Below the pieces are notes generated by a model. That model was given only the letters and a program-made list of their open reading frames with translations. It did no database searches and was not told the DNA's origin. Shown one piece after another: positions 34,341 to 42,850 of a stretch of 64,000 nucleotides of DNA. This DNA is from Sporomusa sp. KB1 (lineage in GTDB: Bacteria; Bacillota; Negativicutes; Sporomusales; Sporomusaceae): assembly GCF_007830295.1 (NCBI RefSeq), contig NZ_VLKC01000002.1:530940-594939 (forward strand), given 5' to 3'. Position 1 is the first letter of the stretch. The number at the start of each line of letters is the position of its first letter. The translations under genes were made by a program, and so were the position numbers.

Positions 34341-35435
34341 AACAGCGGAAATCATGGCTTTGACATTTTCCACCTTGGCATTTGGCGGTACATAACAACC
34401 GGACGACAGAATTAAGCCTGGGCCCATATCACGTATCAGCTTTGTGCAGTAATTATAGACCTCATCCGGCGTTCTCATCGTCAGCATAGCCGCTGGCACA
34501 TCACCTTTGATACACATGTGGTCGCCGAGCATTTCCTTAATCTTGTAAATGTCAGTCACCGAGTCAGTATCAAAAATGCATTTACCCCGTGGCAGTGTTT
34601 TAAAATATTCCAAATCGCGTTCCCAGTTGCCATCAATATGGATATTAACTGCCGATCCTTCTTCAATAATTACGTCCGCCAACCCCTTAAGGTATCGCCA
34701 GACAAACCGCTCCCACAGTTTCCGCGAAAAGAACTGGCTGGCACCGCGGGCGGGAGTCAGACAAGTCACCTTCGGTTTGACGGCTCGCAGTTGCTTTCTA
34801 AGCTCCTCTACTGTTTCTTGATGGATGATATCCAGGACAGCTTGAACCTTGTCCGGCATACGAAATAAATCGCGCGTAAACCGGGGAAATGATCGGCCTC
34901 CACCCAGGTGTTCATTTACCGTGATAGCGAAGCAAGGCGTATAAACCATATAACCATTATCCTCAACATCTTTGGTCATTTGCGGCACACCGCCTAAATC
35001 CGCTACTATCTCGGAAACTGAAATATGCAATCTGTTGGCAAAATAATCGTCCTTAAAGGCTGACCAGCCTTTATTTAAAATGATATCGTAGTCTTCTGTC
35101 GTCATTCTTTCCTGTTCGTCAATCTGCCATAAAGCATCATCCGATAGTTCCCGTCCAGGCAGTTTAACATTGGCAAAAAATGCAAGTGGAAATGAATTTG
35201 CGGCGGTAAATACCGCGCTTATTCCATCAATATCTCCCAGTTGCTTAACTGAATTCATAATTATTTCATGAGATCTTTCCGGACTGGAGCAATATTCTGA
35301 TAATTTGACGCCCATATGCATTGCGCAAAATGCGTCGGCTGAGAATACCACTGGCGTCCTGTCCGCCTTTTCCAGCGCAATGGCCTTTAACACGCGTGCG
35401 GTACGCTCTTTAAGTAACTCTTGAACTGTTTTCAT
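34329..35435 (-). CDS. UroD/MtaA-superfamily methyltransferase homologue, type A (copy 3)
   Basis: A 368-residue type A paralogue with LEKADRTPVVFSADAF, GGGRSFPRFTRDLFRMPDKV, RGASQFFSRKLWERFVWRYL, His266 and Asp268 in NIHIDGNW, and Cys347 in SSGCYVPPNAK. The ATG at 35435 follows AGGTGGTG by six bases. The gene shares not only coding sequence but also its 3' flank with the copy at 25969, so the two separated by a fairly recent duplication. MFS 2 follows downstream and type B copy 2 precedes it. Function inferred as for the other copies. Confidence 0.72.
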   Translation of the reverse strand: MKTVQELLKERTARVLKAIALEKADRTPVVFSADAFCAMHMGVKLSEYCSSPERSHEIIMNSVKQLGDIDGISAVFTAANSFPLAFFANVKLPGRELSDDALWQIDEQERMTTEDYDIILNKGWSAFKDDYFANRLHISVSEIVADLGGVPQMTKDVEDNGYMVYTPCFAITVNEHLGGGRSFPRFTRDLFRMPDKVQAVLDIIHQETVEELRKQLRAVKPKVTCLTPARGASQFFSRKLWERFVWRYLKGLADVIIEEGSAVNIHIDGNWERDLEYFKTLPRGKCIFDTDSVTDIYKIKEMLGDHMCIKGDVPAAMLTMRTPDEVYNYCTKLIRDMGPGLILSSGCYVPPNAKVENVKAMISAVSGK

Positions 35436-35556
35436 AGTAAACACCACCTATTGATTTTTAAACTCAAACCCCTTACCCATCCTCGTGCTTAAGTCCAACA
35501 CCTCTTAGCTTTTTCCCACTGCTTCGGACAAGAAGATTCTTTATCTTCGGTCTGAG

Positions 35557-36675
35557 TTAGCCTTTTGCAGCAGCAACTAATGCTTCGACATTTTCTGGTT
35601 TTGCATTGCAAGGTACGGTACAGCCTGAGGAAAGAATGATGCCTGACGGACCAATTTCTTCGATTAATTTGCGGGAATACTTATAAACATCATCCGGAGT
35701 TCCCAGCGTGAGCATCGCCGGCGATACGTCCCCGGTAATACACATCCGGTCGCCAAGTACTTCTTTTATCTTGTAGATATTGGTCGAACTGTCAGGATCA
35801 AATATACAACTACCTTTAGGAAAATCAGTAAAATAATCAAGGAAATCATCCCAACGGGCATCCATATGAAATAATACTTTGACGCCTTCAGCGATAGCTA
35901 CGTCGGTAAATTTTTTGAACAATGGCCAGCCAAATTTTTCAAACATCTTTCGTGATAAGAAGTCACAATTGGCCCGGACGCAAGGAACTACGACTGTGCA
36001 AAACGGTTTTTTCACCCGTAGAAATTTTATCTCGTCCTCAACCATTTCAGCCACCATAACATCTAATACGGCTTTGATTTTGTCAGGCTTTTTATACAAA
36101 TCGCGGTTAAACTTGACAAGTCCGCGACCTGAACAAAGAGCATCATACGGTATTCCGCCGCCAATACCGTCAAGAAGGTTAACCAGGCCGATTGATTTGA
36201 ACTTTTCATCCTGCTGTTTATTGAATTCCGGGTCTGGCGTTATCTGTTCGGAAGTATAGCCCAATCTTGTAGTCAAAAAGTCCGGTAAAAACTTACGCCA
36301 GCCAATTTTCAAAATGGTATCGTAATCTTCTTCGGTCATCAATCCGACTTCATCGATTTGCCAAAAAGTATCATCCGACAGTTCGCGGCCGGGAATCTTG
36401 GTTTTAGACAACCACATCGCCCCGGTTGCATCCGCTCTACCCAACACTGGCGGTCCGCCGGCGTCAACCTCGGCCAGTTTCTGATAGCCGTTAATTACCA
36501 TATCATCAGCCCAATCCGGCCGGTTTATGAAATCAACCATTTTTGCCTGCGGGTTGCCATATTTCAAAAAGAAGGTTCCCGAAAGCAATATTGGCGTTCG
36601 GTCGGGTTTCTCTAAGGCAATAGCCTTTTTTAGCCTTGCCATTCGTTCATTGAATAAAGTTTCTGTCGAGTTCAC
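35557..36675 (-). CDS. UroD/MtaA-superfamily methyltransferase homologue, type B (copy 2)
   Basis: A 372-residue type B protein: LEKPDRTPILLSGTFFLKYG, LCSGRGLVKFNRDLYKKPDK, CDFLSRKMFEKFGWPLF, His270 and Asp272 in LFHMDARW, and Cys352 in SSGCTVPCNAKPENV. The GTG at 36675, eight bases after GAGG, aligns with the starts of the paralogues; an upstream GTG at 36684 overlaps that site. It sits between the type C and type A copy 3 genes, all on the minus strand with gaps of about 120-150 bases. Confidence 0.72.
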   Translation of the reverse strand: MNSTETLFNERMARLKKAIALEKPDRTPILLSGTFFLKYGNPQAKMVDFINRPDWADDMVINGYQKLAEVDAGGPPVLGRADATGAMWLSKTKIPGRELSDDTFWQIDEVGLMTEEDYDTILKIGWRKFLPDFLTTRLGYTSEQITPDPEFNKQQDEKFKSIGLVNLLDGIGGGIPYDALCSGRGLVKFNRDLYKKPDKIKAVLDVMVAEMVEDEIKFLRVKKPFCTVVVPCVRANCDFLSRKMFEKFGWPLFKKFTDVAIAEGVKVLFHMDARWDDFLDYFTDFPKGSCIFDPDSSTNIYKIKEVLGDRMCITGDVSPAMLTLGTPDDVYKYSRKLIEEIGPSGIILSSGCTVPCNAKPENVEALVAAAKG

Positions 36676-36724
36676 ATCGCACACCTCGTTTTCTTCTTTC
36701 TTCCATCATCAGGCTTAAATATTA

Positions 36725-36770
36725 CTCCCGTTAACCCCTCCCGCACTTTCGGGGTAGGGTGCAACGGGAG
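36725..36770 (-). terminator. Intercistronic hairpin between type C and type B genes
   Basis: CTCCCGTT and AACGGGAG form a perfect outer stem with an inner GC-rich CCCCT/GGGG pairing. No T-run follows, so it may be an RNA-processing or attenuation structure more than a full terminator. Confidence 0.45.
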
Positions 36771-36825
36771 CAGCATATCGCCTTTTATTTACTTAAGCGT
36801 TTTTTGTTTATACATAGGAACAAAT

Positions 36826-37938
36826 TTATTTGCCGGAAGCGGCGGCGACCATGGCTTTGACATTTTCCTCCTTGGCGTTAAAAGGTACAAAGCAAGCTTC
36901 AGCCAAGATGTATCCTGTCGGGCCAATTTCGTTGACCAGCCTACGGCTGTAGTTATATACTTCGTCCGGCGTTCCCAGCGTTAAGAGCGCCGGCGGTACA
37001 TCGCCCATTATGCAGGCATGGCCTTCTAACGCTTCTTTGAGTTTATAGATATCGGTTGAATTGTCACTGTGGAAAATAAATTTCTTGGCCGGCAGCTCGC
37101 GGAAGACCTCTAAATCCCGATTCCAATCGCCATCCATATGTAAGTAGGCAATTGAACCATTATCTGCGATAAACTCGACTGCCTGTTTCATATACGGCCA
37201 GACAAAGCGCTGCCAGAGTTTTGGCGAGAATAAGCCTGTTGCGCTGCGCGGGGCACCCATCATCACCGTTAACGGGTTAGCGGCAAAACAAGGCTTAGCC
37301 ATGGCCAGCAGGTCCGGCATAGCGGCATCCATGGCCGCTTGTACTTTGTCCGGGCACTTAAATAAATCTTTCATAAAGTTACTCATGCCCCGGCCGCAGC
37401 TAAACAAATCAAGGGGCATCATGATTGCGCCGCCGGACAGCGGCACAACGCCGGCGTTGCTAAAATTGGTGTCGTATTGGGGCATATTGGCTTTGCTTAC
37501 TGTTTCTAAATCAGCCAGTGTCTCGGGAATTCTGGTTTCGAGAAAATGTTTATTGAACGCGTTCCAGCCTTTGTCGATGATCATATCGTAATCCTCGACT
37601 GTCATCAGATCCACTTCTTCAACTTGCCAGATATCGTTTTCCCCTAATTCCCGTCCAGGCAGCTTTTGCCGGGAAAGGAACGCCGGTCCACTGGCAATGG
37701 CCAAGGCCGTTGTTTGCATCGAGCAATCGGCATTTTCCCCCATGTCCAGCATGCAGTTAAGCATCATTTCGCTTGCTCTGTCCATATCACTTAAGTATTC
37801 GGCTAAGGTAAATCCCATATGTCTTGCAGCAAAGGAGTCAACCCCCAGCACTACCGGCGGACGGTCAGTTTTTTCCAATGCAATTGTCTTTTTAATCCGG
37901 TCAGTACGTTCCTGAAACAGCTCCAGGCCAGTTTTCAT
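36826..37938 (-). CDS. UroD/MtaA-superfamily methyltransferase homologue, type C
   Basis: A 370-residue UroD-superfamily protein forming a third subgroup. It keeps LEKTDRPPVVLGVDSFAARH, FSCGRGMSNFMKDLFKCPDK, SATGLFSPKLWQRFVWPYMK, His267 and Asp269 in LHMDGDW, and Cys349 in AEACFVPFNAKEENV. The C-terminus (AAASGK) is identical to the type A copies. The ATG at 37938 has AAAGGTGG ten bases upstream and aligns with MKTGLELFQERT-like starts elsewhere in the locus. It is immediately downstream of MFS 3, suggesting that pair is a unit. Confidence 0.72.
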   Translation of the reverse strand: MKTGLELFQERTDRIKKTIALEKTDRPPVVLGVDSFAARHMGFTLAEYLSDMDRASEMMLNCMLDMGENADCSMQTTALAIASGPAFLSRQKLPGRELGENDIWQVEEVDLMTVEDYDMIIDKGWNAFNKHFLETRIPETLADLETVSKANMPQYDTNFSNAGVVPLSGGAIMMPLDLFSCGRGMSNFMKDLFKCPDKVQAAMDAAMPDLLAMAKPCFAANPLTVMMGAPRSATGLFSPKLWQRFVWPYMKQAVEFIADNGSIAYLHMDGDWNRDLEVFRELPAKKFIFHSDNSTDIYKLKEALEGHACIMGDVPPALLTLGTPDEVYNYSRRLVNEIGPTGYILAEACFVPFNAKEENVKAMVAAASGK

Positions 37939-38046
37939 AGTATAATATCCACCTTTCATTTAGTCATTTTGAGGAGTTTTTATCTGTCACGTAATATATA
38001 CAGAACTACTAACCGTCATTTTATAAAATCTAACGGTGACCATTTT

Positions 38047-39246
38047 TTAAGCATTCAAGTTCTTGCTACTATTTAAATGTTTATCAAATTGACTTTGCGT
38101 TGATAATATGAAGACAACGGAAATAACGACAATAATCAAGACCTGGACAGCAATTATCGAAAATGCCGCTCTTGTTACTCCATTGACAAAAGATTCAACC
38201 GCTTGGATATAATACGCCGCTAGAAATTGCCCGATGTACATCGCTGTACTCACGAACGACACTGCGGTAGTCTGCGCGTTTTTAGGAACAACCATGGTTA
38301 TTGTTGTCATCATGTATGGCAACACAGTTGCTAATGAAACTCCCATAAAAAGCGAGGCAACAATAATCATTTCAAAATTCTGCGCGATACTAAGGCAAAA
38401 GAAACATAATCCGGTTGCAGCAAAGCCCACCACTGCCGTATACCTCTTCAAGGCTTTAAATACTTGTCCAAACACTAAGCAAAGAAGCAATGCTGTAAAC
38501 GATACTACTGAAGAAGCTATTCCGGCATTCGCCGAATTTCCAAGGTTTGCTTCCATGATAAAAATAGCAGTTTTTACAATGAACACCATGCTGATTACCA
38601 TATATACCAATGTCGCCAAAACATAAACCCAAGCCAGCCAGTTCAAACCGTCATTTTTGTCATCCTTTGTCATTGCGACGTCTTGTTTTTCCGGGGGTAC
38701 ATGGGGTAATATCATTATTTGGGCAATCAACAAAACTATATATAATAAATAAATATAAAAAGCATAATGCCAGTCCATTACCGCAAGGTAGCCGGTAACT
38801 GTGGCAAAAACTACTCCGAAAATGCTTCCGGTCGCATTTCCCCAGCCAATCATCTTAGGTACTTCCTGGCCTTGATAAAGTTGCGCAATTAACGCTGGAA
38901 CCAATGGAAAAATCAACCCTGTACCCAGTCCGCCAATAGTCCGCATTAGTAAAATGAAGTCAATATTATCATACAGGCCACCACCAAACCCGCCAATAAT
39001 ATAAAGAATAGAACCAAAAACCAGAACGGTTTTCTTACTGACATATTTGCTAATATATCCGGATAATAGTATTGCAGGAATCATAACCAATGACGGCAAG
39101 GAAATAAGCATAGGAATCTTCGTTCCCGCATTTGGAAATTCTATTGCTAAATTCCCCATGATCGGCATAATTAAAGTTGTCGCCATCATTGTATAGGTGT
39201 AGCTAAACAATAACACTGCCTTCAAAGCCGAACCTGTATTTTGCAT
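38047..39246 (-). CDS. MFS transporter 3 of the UroD cluster
   Basis: A 399-residue, 12-helix MFS protein. It shares the plan of the other two (GYISKYVSKKTVLVFGSILY in loop 2-3, HVPPEKQDVAM in the central loop) but is clearly more diverged. The ATG at 39246 is preferred over a GTG four codons earlier that overlaps GGGAGAG. It is the first minus-strand gene of the locus and is divergent from the LysR regulator, the usual layout for LysR-controlled genes. Confidence 0.85.
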   Translation of the reverse strand: MQNTGSALKAVLLFSYTYTMMATTLIMPIMGNLAIEFPNAGTKIPMLISLPSLVMIPAILLSGYISKYVSKKTVLVFGSILYIIGGFGGGLYDNIDFILLMRTIGGLGTGLIFPLVPALIAQLYQGQEVPKMIGWGNATGSIFGVVFATVTGYLAVMDWHYAFYIYLLYIVLLIAQIMILPHVPPEKQDVAMTKDDKNDGLNWLAWVYVLATLVYMVISMVFIVKTAIFIMEANLGNSANAGIASSVVSFTALLLCLVFGQVFKALKRYTAVVGFAATGLCFFCLSIAQNFEMIIVASLFMGVSLATVLPYMMTTITMVVPKNAQTTAVSFVSTAMYIGQFLAAYYIQAVESFVNGVTRAAFSIIAVQVLIIVVISVVFILSTQSQFDKHLNSSKNLNA

Positions 39247-39570
39247 GTTATAACACACTCTCCCTTATTTTTTTGATCAATGTACAATACTGACAACTTC
39301 TTATTCACCTCCCAGCAGTATGTGGCTTTACTAAAATTACATGTTTATGATACTTAAAAATAAAACAATTGTGAAATATCAAAATAGACATGTATATTCC
39401 AAAAATTCATAACATACGTAATGATTTTTTATAAATTTTGAAATATAATGATGGATATAACATTATATAAATTTGTCAACAAAGCACATCTGCCGTTTGA
39501 TACACGCTTTGGTAGTTTCGCCTTCAATAAGCTGATAACATTAAATCATATTTTTCAGAGGTGACAATCC
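39247..39570. promoter_or_regulatory. Divergent control region between MFS 3 and the LysR gene
   Basis: A 324-bp AT-rich spacer without a supported gene. It must hold the promoters of both divergent genes. On the minus strand TTGACA (39474-39479) precedes TATCCA by 16 bases, a weak pair. On the plus strand a TATAAT lies at 39444-39449 with a poor -35 (ATGATT). Several T-N11-A dyads fit a LysR box, but none stands out. Confidence 0.45.
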
Positions 39571-40458
39571 ATGAATAATGATATTCGTTATTTACATTCA
39601 TTCATTGCTGTAGCTGAGTATTTAAATTTTACCAAAGCAGCCGAACATCTCCATATTAGTCAATCGGCACTAAGTAAACATATTATTGAATTAGAAGAAC
39701 AATTAGGAGTCCAATTATTTATTCGCAACCACTCAATGGTTTGTCTGACGCGTGCGGGGTTTACCCTATTTAAAGAGGCTGGAAATCTTCTGAAGAAAAT
39801 TGATGAAGTGCTTGAAGCAACACGTCAATCCCAAAATGATGTTTCAGGAAAGCTAAAAATTGGATGCCCTAGCTCTTCGCACACTTTTCTGCCCAAAATC
39901 TTCAAACGGTTTAGTGCTCTTTATCCCCACATCACCCTTGAACTGCGAGTGCTCCAGATGCCAATTAGCAATAACCAACTGTATCTAGAAGAATTAGACA
40001 TTAATTTCAATTCCTGTATCGGGCATACGGAGAAACTAAAGTCTCCATTTAAGCAAAAAGAAATACGAAGATCCCGACTATGTTTCTTATTGCCCATCAA
40101 TCACACTTACGCTAATAAATATTCCATTAGTCTTTACGAACTTAAACAAGAGCGCTTCATTCTCTTTGATCAACCGGGATTTGAATTTAGCAATTGGTTT
40201 GTACGTAAGTGTAACGAACAAGGATTTACCCCTAATATTGCACATGCTTTTTCGGAAGTAGATAGCATTTTTTTGCATGTGGCATCTGGGCTGGGAATTT
40301 CATTTTTTGTTTTGGATTCACTATATTGTAAAATGCTGCGAAGTCAAATTTCCGTTGTTGCTATGAATGGCGATGATGCATATGGCATAGTTTCTGCTGT
40401 TTGGAATACTAAAAATAAAAACCCCGCTATTTCACTTTTTTTAAATTCAATTAATTGA
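39571..40458 (+). CDS. LysR-family transcriptional regulator
   Basis: A 295-residue LTTR. The N-terminal winged helix-turn-helix covers residues 1-60 (FTKAAEHLHISQSALSKHII, then QLGVQLFIRN). The rest is a periplasmic-binding-protein-like effector domain of two lobes (from about residue 92). GAGGTGAC precedes the ATG. It is divergent from MFS 3, and LTTRs usually regulate the divergent unit with a pathway metabolite as co-inducer, so it is the likely regulator of at least the MFS 3-type C pair. The gene is more AT-rich than the UroD genes. Confidence 0.88.
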   Translation: MNNDIRYLHSFIAVAEYLNFTKAAEHLHISQSALSKHIIELEEQLGVQLFIRNHSMVCLTRAGFTLFKEAGNLLKKIDEVLEATRQSQNDVSGKLKIGCPSSSHTFLPKIFKRFSALYPHITLELRVLQMPISNNQLYLEELDINFNSCIGHTEKLKSPFKQKEIRRSRLCFLLPINHTYANKYSISLYELKQERFILFDQPGFEFSNWFVRKCNEQGFTPNIAHAFSEVDSIFLHVASGLGISFFVLDSLYCKMLRSQISVVAMNGDDAYGIVSAVWNTKNKNPAISLFLNSIN

Positions 40459-41343
40459 CTATATAATTGAATTTTTAAAAACAGCTAACTAATGTGTACT
40501 GAATGAATCGCAAAGCCTTGCTAATACTGAAATGGTCAAATTACCAAACCGTTACGACTGGCATTAGGAGCCCTGTCGATACAAATTGAGTATGGCTACT
40601 CTCAGTACCTTAGTGGTAGATGCAAAGATGCAGGCTGTGCGCCCTCGAATATCAAAAATAGTGATCACTTTGTCGATTTTGGCATTGAACCTACACAAGG
40701 TTTTTTGCGTTTTTTTTTTGCGTTTTTATAGACAGATGGGTACTTTTTCCCCTTGGGACAAATGGTCATAAAAATAAGGCTTTCGTTCAGTAGATATTAA
40801 CTAGATCTGGTTGGCGGATTGTAAAATGGCAGCCTCGCAACGCGCGGCGGTCCATGGAAATGGCCTGGAACATAAATAAACGCCCTCGATACTTCCTATT
40901 GGAAGCATCAAGAGCTAAAAAGTTGGTTAATATGTAACGGGAAGAAAGTCAATTTTAGGCGACCAGCCATGCTTATGACAATGCTCAGGGATTTTAATTT
41001 GAGTAGATAGTCACCGCCGAGCTCTTTATAGTGTTCTTTATCACGTATAATGAAAAATGCGAAAACTAGCATATGGCTGCAATACTCATATAATCCATCC
41101 CCTTTGTGTAATTATTGCAACACCATTATTACAAATTAGCAGTCCTTTTGTTTTGTACATTATTGCGCATCTTCTTTAGGATTGTATACTTTACAATTAA
41201 ATTCTCTACCTATTGCACATTTTTAGATATTAGCGTTATAATTTTACATATTATAGGGAGGGGGATATGTTAATTACGATCACTTTGCGAGGAGGTAAAA
41301 ATATCTAATAAATGAATTTGTCTTTCAGTTTCCCTTTTTATTT
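40459..41343. other. Long AT-rich region without a supported gene
   Basis: About 0.9 kb follows the LysR stop with no credible long frame. A 61-codon plus-strand frame at 40586 lacks a ribosome site. On the minus strand, short broken frames around 40560-40720 and 40830-41050 read like pieces of decayed genes, but I cannot assign a family. From about 41150 the sequence looks like a promoter/leader, with ribosome sites at 41255-41264 and 41289-41296. Confidence 0.4.
41267..41308 (+). CDS. Possible 13-codon leader peptide
   Basis: ATG at 41267 follows GGGAGGGGG and encodes MLITITLRGGKNI before TAA. Its end contains a second ribosome site (GAGGAGGT) feeding an ATG at 41312 whose frame runs into R1 copy 3. 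It could be a leader peptide or a fragment of a disrupted gene start. Confidence 0.3.
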   Translation: MLITITLRGGKNI

Positions 41344-41453
41344 TTATCTTAGTACGCGAGTCAAGACTCCCACCTCTACAGGCGGCGCTAATTCAGGTGG
41401 AGTAGACTCTCCACCTGAATCCCCAATGTTTCAGCTATGCTGAAACGAGTTCA
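41344..41453 (-). repeat. Dispersed hairpin repeat R1, copy 3
   Basis: Near-identical to copy 2 across its length, but here oriented opposite to the downstream gene (livK-like, plus strand) and not attached to a stop codon in the sense orientation. The ends are TTATCTTAGTACGCG and GAGTTCA. All four stems are intact. Confidence 0.9.
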
Positions 41454-41477
41454 CTATTAAAGTTTAGGAGGATAATG

Positions 41478-42644
41478 ATGGTAAAAAAATCTCGCTACAT
41501 TGGTCATCTAGTACTCGTTCTTATCTTAATTACCAGTCTATTTTCCGGTTGCGGGAACAGCGAAAGTAAGGATATTAAAATCGGTATGGTATACGAGTTA
41601 ACAGGAAATACTGCATCTTACGGTACTTCTGCCGCAAATGGCGCCAAACTGGCCTTCAAAGAAGTCAATGCCAAAGGAGGTATTTTGGGAAAGCAAGTTC
41701 AATTAGTTACTGCTGATAATAAAGGCGAGCCTTCTGAATCGACTAATGCAATGTCAAAAGTAATTACTCAGGATAAAGTAGTAGCTGTAACCGGCTTTAC
41801 CGTGAGTTCCTGTGGAATTGCCGGATCTGCTGTTGCCGAAGCCAATAAAATTCCTTTTGTAGCCGCAGCTACCGTGAACCCAAGGGTCACACTAAATGAT
41901 CAAACCGGCAAAGTAAAAGATTATACATTTCGAGCTTGCTTTATCGACTCTTTTCAGGGGACAGTAGGTGCTAATTTTGCGTTAAATAGTCTTAAGGCCA
42001 AAAGAACTGCCATTATGACCGATAATTCTAGTGACTATAGTAAAGGCTTAGCCCAGATTTTTAAAAGCACCTTCACAGCAGGAGGCGGTCAAATACTAGC
42101 TGAAGAGGCTTATCTCCAAAAAGACCAAGACTTTAAATCCATTCTAACAACAATTAAAGCACAAAATCCTGATTTGATTTACATACCTGGATACTACGAA
42201 GATGTAGGTAAGATTGTAAAACAAGCTCGCGAGCTAGGTATAACTGTTCCGGTTCTTGGTGCAGACGCCTGGGATTCGCCTAAATTAGTTGAAATTGGAG
42301 GGCCTACCGCTTTGAATAATACGTACTTCACCAATTTCTATTCTGTAGAAGATAAAAACCCTACATCGAATGCTTTCGTTGAAGCGTATAAACAAGAATA
42401 TGGCCAAACCCCAGATTCGATGGCTGCTATGGGTTATGATGCTGCCTATTTATTAGTTGATGGTATTACACGTGCTAATAGCACTGATCCAAATAAAATC
42501 CGTGAGGCATTAGCAGCAACTCAGACTTTTAAAAGCGTAAGCGGTGATATGAGCTTAAACGCTACACATGATGCTGTTAGAGGCGTAGTTATCATCGAAA
42601 TGAAGGATGGGAACCAAGTTTACAAAGAAACTGTAAAACCATAA
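41478..42644 (+). CDS. Orphan LivK-type ABC substrate-binding lipoprotein
   Basis: A 388-residue type I periplasmic binding protein of the branched-chain amino-acid/amide family. The signal peptide ends with a lipobox (LFSGC, Cys about residue 25), so it is membrane-anchored. IKIGMVYELTGNTASYG and the VTADNKGEP segment are typical of LivJ/LivK. The second of two adjacent ATGs (41478) has the better spacing after AGGAGG. No permease or ATPase genes accompany it, so it must work with components encoded elsewhere or serve as a sensor. The ligand is unknown. A terminator follows. Confidence 0.85.
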   Translation: MVKKSRYIGHLVLVLILITSLFSGCGNSESKDIKIGMVYELTGNTASYGTSAANGAKLAFKEVNAKGGILGKQVQLVTADNKGEPSESTNAMSKVITQDKVVAVTGFTVSSCGIAGSAVAEANKIPFVAAATVNPRVTLNDQTGKVKDYTFRACFIDSFQGTVGANFALNSLKAKRTAIMTDNSSDYSKGLAQIFKSTFTAGGGQILAEEAYLQKDQDFKSILTTIKAQNPDLIYIPGYYEDVGKIVKQARELGITVPVLGADAWDSPKLVEIGGPTALNNTYFTNFYSVEDKNPTSNAFVEAYKQEYGQTPDSMAAMGYDAAYLLVDGITRANSTDPNKIREALAATQTFKSVSGDMSLNATHDAVRGVVIIEMKDGNQVYKETVKP

Positions 42645-42663
42645 AAATTATGTTTTCACCCAC

Positions 42664-42693
42664 AATTGCCACCTATATATCTTGGTGGCAATT
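42664..42693 (+). terminator. Rho-independent terminator of the LivK-type gene
   Basis: AATTGCCACC and GGTGGCAATT pair perfectly and are followed by TTTTTC, 20 bases after the stop. Confidence 0.9.
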
Positions 42694-42780
42694 TTTTTCA
42701 TGCTACTCCACCAGCACAGGTGATTGTTGATGAATTTGAAAAAATAAAAAACAGCAGCAGCTAATCGCAATACGAAACCA

Positions 42781-42826
42781 AAAGCGAGCTTGCTTCACTG
42801 GTGTATCAGTGAAGCAAGCTCGCTTT
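42781..42826. terminator. Bidirectional terminator with a 20-bp perfect stem
   Basis: AAAGCGAGCTTGCTTCACTG (42781-42800) is exactly complementary to 42807-42826, with a six-base loop. A T-run follows on the plus strand and A bases precede it. It sits between convergent genes and ends the glnQ-type operon. Confidence 0.85.
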
Positions 42827-42850
42827 TTTAGTCTGCTAACTACTCTTTTC

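Noticed and set aside
25969..37938. Calling the UroD-like genes hemE (uroporphyrinogen decarboxylase)
   Set aside because: Six divergent paralogues clustered with transporters, and the His-X-Asp...Cys motif, do not fit a housekeeping haem enzyme.
40586..40771. 61-codon plus-strand open frame after the LysR gene
   Set aside because: No ribosome site, low-complexity Phe/Arg tail from a T-run, and no recognisable protein features.
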